A stretch of DNA of 64,000 nucleotides, taken from contig CAKSQZ010000008.1 of assembly GCA_934486895.1 (NCBI GenBank), forward strand, positions 9,733 through 73,732, written 5' to 3'. This document shows, piece after piece, positions 26,185 to 33,200 of the stretch (position 1 is its first letter; each line of letters begins with the position of its first letter). Both the position numbers and the translations under genes were made by a program. Below the pieces are notes generated by a model. It saw only the letters and a list, made by a program, of their open reading frames with translations, was not told where the DNA came from and did not search any database. The stretch is from an uncultured Eubacteriales bacterium (GTDB lineage: Bacteria > Bacillota > Clostridia > Oscillospirales > Acutalibacteraceae).

Positions 26185-26213
26185 ATTATACCGCGTTTTT
26201 TAAAAGCCGTCAA
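26185..26213 (-). promoter_or_regulatory. Strong sigma-A promoter of the CLC-kinase-GNAT operon
   Basis: On the minus strand TTGACG (26213-26208) and TATAAT (26190-26185) with a 17-bp spacer. It lies back to back with the promoter of the cohesin-like gene. The transcript has an 80-90 nt leader in which TTGCA and TGCAA could close a small stem containing GAG/CTC pairs. Confidence 0.75.
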
Positions 26214-26223
26214 TAAAAAACGT

Positions 26224-26252
26224 TTGATTTTTCAATTAAACAATGCTATAAT
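26224..26252 (+). promoter_or_regulatory. Sigma-A promoter of the cohesin-like gene
   Basis: TTGATT at 26224-26229 and TATAAT at 26247-26252 with a 17-bp spacer, 62 bases before the ATG at 26314. Confidence 0.65.
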
Positions 26253-26313
26253 TAAAAAAAATAAAGTGCGTATGCTTTGCGCGCTCACAAAAGCCGCAGG
26301 AAAGGTGAAAAAA

Positions 26314-27246
26314 ATGAAAAAAATCGTATCACTGTTAATCATGTCTGTAATGGCGTTCAGCATTATGTGTTCGTCATTTTCCGTTCATGCCGCTTCGCTC
26401 ACCGTATCGGCAAACGGCAGTAAAAACACATATAAGCCCGGCGACACTGTTTCTATCCCGATTAATATGACAGGCAACCCCGGTATTTGGGGAGCACAGG
26501 TCGAAGTCAAGTTCGACGCTTCTGCGCTTCAGGTCTACACAATCCTCAACGGCGACTATTTTACAGAAGGCTCAGGCTGGACAAATGCTTCAACTGTGGA
26601 CGATATTGATAAAGTCAATTCCAGAGGTAGATACAATTTTGTCGGATACGGCGACAGTATTGAGAAAAACCTCGAGGGCGACGGCACATTGTTCACTATG
26701 CTTTTCAAGATCGACGAGAGCGCTGCTGAGGGAAGCTATAAGATCAGCCTCGGACTCGGCTCGGGCACATATAAAGGCACATTTGTCGATAAAGACGGTA
26801 AGGAGTTTACACCCGAATTTCAGGACTATGATATTGCTGTAAAAGGCGAATTCAAAGATAATCCCCAGCCTGCAACGGTCACACTTCCGTCATCAAGAGC
26901 TATTGCTGTAACAGAGGTCGTCAATGTCAACGGCACACAGATAAATCAGGCTGTTACCGAGGCGAACGGTCAGGCCAAAACAACCATTGTCAATGAGCCG
27001 CCTGCAACAGGTTCTCCGAGAGATGTTGTTTCTCAGAAGGCAGCAAACGGTCAGTTTAATAATTCCGATAATCCTGTCGGCGATATAACCTCTTCAAACG
27101 GCACCGATAGCAACTCAAGCTCTTCGTCCGGCGGTATCAGCGGACTTATGATTGTTGTTATCGTTATCGGCGTTATCGTAGTCGGCGTTCTTGTTGCCGT
27201 GCTTGTGCTTGTTAATAAACGCAGCAAAGAAAATAATGTGAAATAA
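26314..27246 (+). CDS. Membrane-anchored cohesin-like domain protein
   Basis: 310 residues: a signal peptide (KKIVSLLIMSVMAFSIMCSSFSVHA), one cohesin-type beta-sandwich (about residues 28-185: YKPGDTVSIPINMTGNPGIWGAQVEVKFDASALQV ... LFTMLFKIDESAAEGSYKISL), a Thr/Ser/Asn-rich linker, and a C-terminal TM helix (LMIVVIVIGVIVVGVLVAVLVLV) with a short basic tail. Cohesins bind dockerins to build cellulosomes; similar folds also occur alone in non-cellulosomal clostridial surface proteins. The start at 26314 follows AAAGGTG and gives a proper signal peptide; the frame extends upstream to 26224. There is no LPXTG-like motif, so it is held by the helix itself. No dockerin or glycoside hydrolase is in the window. 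Confidence 0.8.
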   Translation: MKKIVSLLIMSVMAFSIMCSSFSVHAASLTVSANGSKNTYKPGDTVSIPINMTGNPGIWGAQVEVKFDASALQVYTILNGDYFTEGSGWTNASTVDDIDKVNSRGRYNFVGYGDSIEKNLEGDGTLFTMLFKIDESAAEGSYKISLGLGSGTYKGTFVDKDGKEFTPEFQDYDIAVKGEFKDNPQPATVTLPSSRAIAVTEVVNVNGTQINQAVTEANGQAKTTIVNEPPATGSPRDVVSQKAANGQFNNSDNPVGDITSSNGTDSNSSSSSGGISGLMIVVIVIGVIVVGVLVAVLVLVNKRSKENNVK

Positions 27247-27270
27247 TCATAATAGTAATTGCCAAAATCA

Positions 27271-27301
27271 AAAAGCTCTTTCCAAAACGGAAAGAGCTTT
27301 T
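27271..27301. terminator. Bidirectional terminator between cohesin-like gene and ptsI
   Basis: Thirteen-base-pair stem AAAAGCTCTTTCC / GGAAAGAGCTTTT, loop AAAAC, flanked by A and T runs, between two convergent genes. Confidence 0.9.
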
Positions 27302-27312
27302 TTCTTATGCTG

Positions 27313-29001
27313 TTAAATGAGGCTTTTCACTTGATCTACAGTGTCTGCATTGAGCACAGCTTCAAGCAGATCTTTTCTGTCTTTGACTGATTCATTGCAG
27401 ATAATACTGCGTGTTTTTAAAACAGCCGACGGGGAAATGCTGAATTCATCAAGTCCCATTGCAAGAAGCAGAGGAATCATACGACGGTCTCCCGCCGCTT
27501 CACCGCACATACCTACACTGATATTGTTCTCGTGTCCTGCCTTTATAACTCTGTTTATCGCACAGAGCACAGCAGGATCAAGCGGGGAATAGAGATACGC
27601 AACATCGTTGTTTCCTCTGTCGGCGACCATTGTATACTGTGTGAGGTCGTTTGTACCGATACTGAAAAAGTCGGCGTGTTTGGCAAGCTTGTCGGCAATC
27701 ATGACCGCTGCAGGGGTCTCGATCATAATGCCGATCTTGATATTTTTATCATACTCCACACACTCTTTATCAAGCTTAGCCATAATGTCGCTCACAAGAT
27801 TTCTGACAGCCAAAAGCTCATCTACTCTAGTTATCATCGGCACCATTATGCGAATATCTCCGAAGGCGGAAGCTCTTATCAGTGCTCTGAGCTGGGTCTT
27901 ATATAACTCCTCATTTTTAAGGCAGTATCTTATGGCGCGAAAACCGAGAAACGGATTTTCTTCTTTTTTCAGTCCGAGATAAGGAATATCCTTATCGCCT
28001 CCGACATCAAGAGTACGCACGATCATAGGACGGCCTTTAACGGTCAGCACCGCCTTTTTGTAAGCATCAAACTGTTCTTCTTCGCTCGGTGCACTGTTTT
28101 TGTCCATAAACAAAAACTCTGTTCTGAAAAGTCCTACGCCCTCGCCGTCATTATCAACAACCGACTTCGCCTCAGCGGGAGAGCCGATATTGCAAAACAG
28201 TTCGACGCCTCTTCCGTCTTTAGTTTTGCTCGGTACACCGATATAGCTTTTCAGACTTTCGCGTTCCTTTATCGCCTGTTCGCGAATAGCGGTATATTCC
28301 TTTACAGTCTCGCTGTCGGGCTCGGTCAGCACTACGCCGTCACTGCCGTTAACGATAACTGTTTCATCGTTTTTAAGTGCAGCAATAGCGCCGACGGCAC
28401 CAAGCACCGCGGGAATACCGAGCGCTCTCGCAAGTATCGCGGAATGCGAGGTCTGGCCGCCTGTCTGTGTGATAATACCCACAACTTTTTCTTTGTCGAT
28501 GCCTACCGTCATAGAAGGAGTAAGATCATCGGCAACCAGAACAGAGCCCTCCGGCAGCATTGAAACATCGGTTTCCTCAATGTTCATCAGAATTTTCAGA
28601 ACCGACATTTTAATGTCGCCAACATCTGTTGCCCGCTGACGGGTCACTTCGTCATCAGCTGCTGAAAACATCTGTGAAAACATATCGCAAACACTCTGAA
28701 GCGCACGCTCCGCGCATTTGCCTTCATCGATCAGCTTTTCGATCTCGGATATCATGTATGGATCGGAGATCATAAAAACATGGCCGCGGATAATGTCTGC
28801 CTCTGTTCGTCCGATCTTTTTTTCAGTCTCGTCGGCAAGTGCGTTTGTCTTTTCGCAAAAGCTTGCAACAGCGTCCGCGAGTCTGTGTTTTTCAGCAGCC
28901 GGGTCGTTGATAACGTGATCTGCCACAGTAAGGTCAGGCTCGGTGATTATTTTAACGCAACCGATTCCGATACCTTCCGATGCCGCTACACCCTTGATCA
29001 T
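27313..29001 (-). CDS. ptsI: Phosphoenolpyruvate-protein phosphotransferase (PTS Enzyme I)
   Basis: 562 residues, slightly shorter than the usual 570-575. It takes phosphate from PEP and passes it to HPr. The phospho-histidine motif GGQTSHSAILARALGIPAVLG (about residues 183-203), the C-terminal PEP-binding GLFRTEFLFMD, MVPMITRVDEL, IGIMIETPAA and the active-site Cys region SVGMCGEAAGD are all present. It is the last gene of a minus-strand operon fruR-fruK-fruA-ptsH-ptsI, 49 bases after ptsH, so the general PTS proteins are made together with the fructose transporter. Confidence 0.96.
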   Translation of the reverse strand: MIKGVAASEGIGIGCVKIITEPDLTVADHVINDPAAEKHRLADAVASFCEKTNALADETEKKIGRTEADIIRGHVFMISDPYMISEIEKLIDEGKCAERALQSVCDMFSQMFSAADDEVTRQRATDVGDIKMSVLKILMNIEETDVSMLPEGSVLVADDLTPSMTVGIDKEKVVGIITQTGGQTSHSAILARALGIPAVLGAVGAIAALKNDETVIVNGSDGVVLTEPDSETVKEYTAIREQAIKERESLKSYIGVPSKTKDGRGVELFCNIGSPAEAKSVVDNDGEGVGLFRTEFLFMDKNSAPSEEEQFDAYKKAVLTVKGRPMIVRTLDVGGDKDIPYLGLKKEENPFLGFRAIRYCLKNEELYKTQLRALIRASAFGDIRIMVPMITRVDELLAVRNLVSDIMAKLDKECVEYDKNIKIGIMIETPAAVMIADKLAKHADFFSIGTNDLTQYTMVADRGNNDVAYLYSPLDPAVLCAINRVIKAGHENNISVGMCGEAAGDRRMIPLLLAMGLDEFSISPSAVLKTRSIICNESVKDRKDLLEAVLNADTVDQVKSLI

Positions 29002-29050
29002 AAAGCTTTCATTCCTTTCGAGGCAAAACAGCCTTTCTTGTGTTTTATTA

Positions 29051-29314
29051 TTATTCTCCGAAACCGCTTTCTATTAGCGTAACTGCCTCATCAAGCATTG
29101 CCTGTTCATCGTCGCCGGTACACCGGATCTCAATATCCGAACCGCATTTAATACAACCGGCAATAAGATTCATAACGCTTTTTGCATTGATCTGATTTCC
29201 GTTGTAAAGAATGAATATGTCTGATGAATACTTGGCCATAGCAGAAGCGAGCTGAGTTGCGGGTCGCATGTGAAGACCCTGAGCGTTTTTAACTGTGATT
29301 TTTTTCGATACCAT
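29051..29314 (-). CDS. ptsH: Phosphocarrier protein HPr
   Basis: 87 residues. The phosphorylated His15 is in AQGLHMRPAT (normally GLHARPA) and the regulatory serine in NAKSVMNL, the site used by HPr kinase in Firmicutes for catabolite repression. The C-terminal helix DEAVTLIESGFGE is typical. GGAGAAAA lies upstream of the ATG. It sits between fruA and ptsI. HPr kinase is not in the window. Confidence 0.95.
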   Translation of the reverse strand: MVSKKITVKNAQGLHMRPATQLASAMAKYSSDIFILYNGNQINAKSVMNLIAGCIKCGSDIEIRCTGDDEQAMLDEAVTLIESGFGE

Positions 29315-29375
29315 GATCGGTTTTCTCCTTTTTTTAGTTCCCTGCGCTGGCAGTTTGCCGCGCAGGGAATTGTGA

Positions 29376-31316
29376 TTATTTCTTCAGCTTTTCGGGCTGA
29401 TCAACATTTTTCTTCAAAAGCGCAAGCATGATCATAGATACCACCGATCCGATAAGAAGCGCCGCGATATATCCGAGCACATTGCCCACAACAGGGAACA
29501 CGAATATACCGCCGTGAGGTGCCTGAAGCGTGCATCCGAACAGTGCGGAAAGAGCACCTGCAACTGCCGAACCTACAACGCATGAGGGAATAACTCTCAG
29601 CGGATCGGCTGCAGCAAACGGGATCGCACCTTCAGTGATAAAGCAGATACCCATTACATAGTTGAGAAGAGCGGATTTTCTGTCTTCCTTTGTGAATTTG
29701 TGCTTGAAGAATGTCGCACAGAGAGCGATCGCAATCGGGGGAACCATACCGCCGATCATAACAGCTGCCATAACTTCATAGCTTGCCGTTGTTGCAGTTG
29801 CGAGCATTCCCGTGCCGAAAACATAAGCTGCCTTGTTGAACGGGCCGCCCATATCGATAGCCATCATGCCCGCAAGAACAGCACCGAGCAGAACCATACT
29901 GCTTGTACCCATAGATGTGAGCAGGTTTATGATAGCGGTGTTGAGCCAGCCGACAGCCGGATTGATAAGGCACATAAACGCACCCATAAGTGTTATGCCG
30001 AGCAGCGGATAGATGAATACGGGTTTGATTCCTTCCATGCTTTGGGGCAGAAAATTAAACACTTTTTTAAGCAGTATAACGATATATCCGCCGACAAAAC
30101 CTGCGATAAGTGCTCCGAGGAAGCCGGAAACAGCCGCAGAGTCGCCTGCCGGAGCCGCGAATGTCGAGCCCAAAGTTGCGATTGCGCCGCCTACAAAACC
30201 GACTGCAAGACCCGGACGGTCAGCAATACTCATTGCGATAAATCCTGCAAAAACGGGAAGCATGAAGTTGAATGCAACTCCGCCGATATTCTTGAAGAAC
30301 TTAGCTGCAACAGTGTAGGTGCCGAATGTTGAATCTGCGGGCGCTCCTGCAATAGAGTCGATAAGAAATGCCAGTGCGATCATTATACCGCCGCCGATAA
30401 CAAACGGAAGCATGTGCGATACGCCGTTCATCAGATGCTTATAGATCTTTCTGCCGACGCTTTCATTTTCATCGGAGTCCTTTTCAACAACTCCGCCTTC
30501 ATGTTCGTAAACAGGCACATCTTCAAACAGCACTTTGTTGATAAGCTCATCAGGTTTTTTAATACCGTCTGCGACTTTGGTGAACAAAACTTTTTTGCCG
30601 TTGAATCTTGCTGTCTCAACATTCTTATCAGCTGCAACGATAATGCCTTCGCATTCTTCGATCTCTTTGGCTGTCAGCGCGTTTTTAACGCCGCCGGAGC
30701 CGTTTGTCTCAACTTTGATCGAAACTCCCATTTTAGCCGCCTGTTTTTCAAGAGCCTCGGCTGCCATATATGTGTGCGCGATGCCTGTCGGGCAGGCTGT
30801 AACGGCGAGCACGCGGAAGCTTTCGGGTGCTTGTGCGATGTTGAGCTGCTGCTCGCCGTACTTTGCTGTTTCGTATTTATCGATAGTTGAAAGGAACTCG
30901 TCAACATCAGCTGCTTTAAGCAGATCGTTTCTGAAATTCTCATCCATCAGAAGCACTGTGAGTCTTGATAAAACTTCAAGGTGAGCATCACCGTCATTTG
31001 TCGAAGCTATCATAAACAGCAGTGTACTCGGTTTGCCGTCAAGCGCGCCGTAGTCAACGCCGTTCGGAACGGTTATTGCCGAAAGCCCTGTTTTTTTAAC
31101 AGCCGATGATTTACAGTGCGGTATGGCAATTCCTTCACCGATAGCAGTGCAGCCTTGCTGTTCTCTTGCGACAATACCTTTGCGGTACTCCGAGGGATCA
31201 ATAAGGTCTCCCGACTTTTCGTGCAGTGCAACAAGGCGGTCGATCGCCTCGTCTTTGGATGTAACCCGGGCGTCCAGTTCGATGCCAATCGGTTTCAGCA
31301 GATCAACAATTTTCAT
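29376..31316 (-). CDS. fruA: PTS fructose transporter subunit IIABC
   Basis: 646 residues in A-B-C order. EIIA (about 1-145) has its phospho-His in GIAIPHCKSSAVKK. EIIB (about 165-265) has the phospho-Cys in VTACPTGIAHTYMAAEAL. EIIC (about 290-640) is a polytopic membrane domain with MNGVSHMLPFVIGGGI and PHGGIFVFPVVGN. It takes up fructose as fructose 1-phosphate. The start at 31316 has GGAGG eight bases upstream; the frame extends to 31376 but overlaps fruK there. It follows fruK by 13 bases. Confidence 0.96.
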   Translation of the reverse strand: MKIVDLLKPIGIELDARVTSKDEAIDRLVALHEKSGDLIDPSEYRKGIVAREQQGCTAIGEGIAIPHCKSSAVKKTGLSAITVPNGVDYGALDGKPSTLLFMIASTNDGDAHLEVLSRLTVLLMDENFRNDLLKAADVDEFLSTIDKYETAKYGEQQLNIAQAPESFRVLAVTACPTGIAHTYMAAEALEKQAAKMGVSIKVETNGSGGVKNALTAKEIEECEGIIVAADKNVETARFNGKKVLFTKVADGIKKPDELINKVLFEDVPVYEHEGGVVEKDSDENESVGRKIYKHLMNGVSHMLPFVIGGGIMIALAFLIDSIAGAPADSTFGTYTVAAKFFKNIGGVAFNFMLPVFAGFIAMSIADRPGLAVGFVGGAIATLGSTFAAPAGDSAAVSGFLGALIAGFVGGYIVILLKKVFNFLPQSMEGIKPVFIYPLLGITLMGAFMCLINPAVGWLNTAIINLLTSMGTSSMVLLGAVLAGMMAIDMGGPFNKAAYVFGTGMLATATTASYEVMAAVMIGGMVPPIAIALCATFFKHKFTKEDRKSALLNYVMGICFITEGAIPFAAADPLRVIPSCVVGSAVAGALSALFGCTLQAPHGGIFVFPVVGNVLGYIAALLIGSVVSMIMLALLKKNVDQPEKLKK

Positions 31317-31329
31317 AGTGTTACCTCCG

Positions 31330-32235
31330 TTATATAATTTGTTTAATAAGGTCGTAAATAAGTTCTTTTTCGGCAAGTCCGTCCGAGAAAGCGGTTGCTC
31401 CTCCTGCGGCGGTACCGAGCTTCAGAGCATATTCATAATCGCCGTTTTGCATATATCCGGCAAGAAATCCGGCAACCATCGAATCGCCTGCTCCGACAGA
31501 GTTTTTAACCTTGCCGCGTACCGTTCCTATCTTATGGATATCGCCGTTTTCGGTTATCAGGACAGCGCCGTCCGCCGCCATAGAAACTAAAACATTTTTA
31601 GCACCGAGCGACTGCATTTGTTTCGCCGCGGCAACTATATCATCCGTGTCTTTCAGCTCGCGGCCGACGATCTCGCCGAGCTCAAAGCTGTTCGGTTTAA
31701 TGAGAAACGGCTTGTAATGAAGAGCTTTTTTAAGAAGATCGCCTGTCGCATCGACAACAAATCTGATATCGTTTTCATAAAGCCGGCTCATTATCTGCTG
31801 ATAAATGTCTTTCGGCAGTGTGTTCGGAACAGAGCCTGCGATCACAAGCATATCGCCTTTTTGGAGCTTATCTATCTTTTTGAAAAACTCTTCAAGCTTA
31901 TCTTCGGAAATCGACGGCCCCTGACCGTTTATATCGGTCTCCTTGTCGGCCTTCAGCTTAACATTTATACGGGTGTTGCCTTGTTCCAGCTTCACAAAAT
32001 CCGTTTTGATATCAAGCTCCTTAAGTCTGCGTTCGATCTCGTCACCCGTGAATCCGGCAATAAAGCCGAGAGCAGTCGATTCTATTCCGAGCGTGTTTAA
32101 AACAAAGGATACATTGATACCTTTGCCGCCGAAAAAAATCTGCTCCGAGCTTGAGCGGTTCACTTCGCCCGGCTTTAAATCATCAATATGAATAACATAA
32201 TCGATAGCCGGATTAACGGTCAGTGTGTAGATCAC
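31330..32235 (-). CDS. fruK: 1-phosphofructokinase
   Basis: 301-residue PfkB-family kinase that converts fructose 1-phosphate to fructose 1,6-bisphosphate. The family signatures are FFGGKGINVSFVLNTLG near residue 33 and the C-terminal KNSVGAGDSMVAGFLAG with the catalytic Asp. Lies between fruR (six-base gap) and fruA (13-base gap), which fixes the substrate as fructose 1-phosphate rather than tagatose 6-phosphate. Confidence 0.95.
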   Translation of the reverse strand: MIYTLTVNPAIDYVIHIDDLKPGEVNRSSSEQIFFGGKGINVSFVLNTLGIESTALGFIAGFTGDEIERRLKELDIKTDFVKLEQGNTRINVKLKADKETDINGQGPSISEDKLEEFFKKIDKLQKGDMLVIAGSVPNTLPKDIYQQIMSRLYENDIRFVVDATGDLLKKALHYKPFLIKPNSFELGEIVGRELKDTDDIVAAAKQMQSLGAKNVLVSMAADGAVLITENGDIHKIGTVRGKVKNSVGAGDSMVAGFLAGYMQNGDYEYALKLGTAAGGATAFSDGLAEKELIYDLIKQII

Positions 32236-32240
32236 GGTGT

Positions 32241-33017
32241 TCAGTCCTCCTTTGAGAGTATTTTTTGTTCTTCGGGCACCACTTTGATCACAGTTGCCTT
32301 TGAAAAATCCTCGTCAGGCTGCGCGTCGGTTATAATGCAGGCGGATCTTATATCTGCAAATGTAACCGACGATATGACGCCGAATTTTGTGTTATCCGCA
32401 AGAATGAAATTAACATAGGAAAGCTCGCAAACTCTCTTTTTGAGCAATGCCTCAGAAATATCGGGAGTGGTGAATCCCCGAGTCAAAGATATGCCGTTAG
32501 TTCCCATAAACGATTTTGTGAAGTTATATTTCTCAACATTTGATACAGCTTCTATTCCGATAATAGCCTCGGTGCTGAGCTTCAGCTCGCCGCCGATGAC
32601 TATGACCCGAAGCCCTTTTTTTATAAGCTTCTTTGCGTGCGCTATGCCGTTTGTAACAAACACTGCTTTTGATTTGCCGATATGTTCGACCAAATGCATT
32701 GTGCTCGATCCCGCATCGATAAAAACAAAATCATCGTCATGTATCAGCGTTGCGGCATACTTGCCCACAGCCTCTTTCTGATCAACATTCAAAGTAGCTT
32801 TGGTATCCATATTGTATTCAATGGATAAAAAGCTGTCGGAAAGCTGTTTTGCACCGCCATGTACCTTTTTAAGCTTGCCCGCTTTATCTAAAAATAACAA
32901 ATCGCGTCTGATAGTCGATTCCGACGCACCGAGCTGTTTCATAAGCTCGGCAACACTCACGCTTCCGTTTTCATTGACGGATTTGAGTATTTCGTTTTGT
33001 CTGTCAGATGTAAGCAT
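32241..33017 (-). CDS. fruR: DeoR-family regulator of the fructose operon
   Basis: 258 residues. The N-terminal DeoR HTH (SVAELMKQLGASESTIRRDLLFLDKAGKLKKVHGGA, about residues 18-55) is followed by a DeoRC sugar-phosphate sensor domain (DDDFVFIDAGSSTMHLVEHI ... VTNGIAHAKKL ... GLRVIVIGGEL). Members in fru operons sense fructose 1-phosphate and repress in its absence. It is the first gene of the operon and is probably autoregulated through the TTGAC/GTCAA elements in its promoter. Confidence 0.93.
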   Translation of the reverse strand: MLTSDRQNEILKSVNENGSVSVAELMKQLGASESTIRRDLLFLDKAGKLKKVHGGAKQLSDSFLSIEYNMDTKATLNVDQKEAVGKYAATLIHDDDFVFIDAGSSTMHLVEHIGKSKAVFVTNGIAHAKKLIKKGLRVIVIGGELKLSTEAIIGIEAVSNVEKYNFTKSFMGTNGISLTRGFTTPDISEALLKKRVCELSYVNFILADNTKFGVISSVTFADIRSACIITDAQPDEDFSKATVIKVVPEEQKILSKED

Positions 33018-33048
33018 CTTTTTGTTCCCCTTGTCTTTTTCTATGTCT

Positions 33049-33090
33049 ATTATAACGGATTTTGACGGTTTGTCAATATAAAATCGTCAA
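33049..33090 (-). promoter_or_regulatory. Promoter and candidate FruR operator of the fruRKA-ptsHI operon
   Basis: On the minus strand TTGACA (33076-33071) and TATAAT (33054-33049) with a 16-bp spacer. The -35 is part of a palindrome TTGAC-N5-GTCAA (33062-33076), and a further GTCAA half-site lies at 33086-33090. A palindrome overlapping the -35 is the natural place for a repressor, here most likely FruR. Confidence 0.6.
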
Positions 33091-33163
33091 AAACATTCAG
33101 AAACATTCATTTTCGGCGTCATAAACAACAAAAGCCGATCATATATGTGCAAAATGACAATAA

Positions 33164-33200
33164 AAATAACAGATCGGGTAATTTTGCCGATCTGTTATTT
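33164..33200 (-). terminator. Terminator of comEC
   Basis: Fourteen-base-pair stem AAATAACAGATCGG / CCGATCTGTTATTT overlapping the comEC stop codon, followed by T residues in the minus direction. Confidence 0.85.

Noticed and set aside
26314..27246. Sortase signal in the cohesin-like protein
   Set aside because: There is no LPXTG or NPXTG-like pentapeptide before the C-terminal helix, so it is called TM-anchored.
29700..30984. Long plus-strand frames opposite fruA
   Set aside because: Antisense shadows of a fully recognised EIIABC protein, without start signals and with biased composition (Cys, His, Arg rich).
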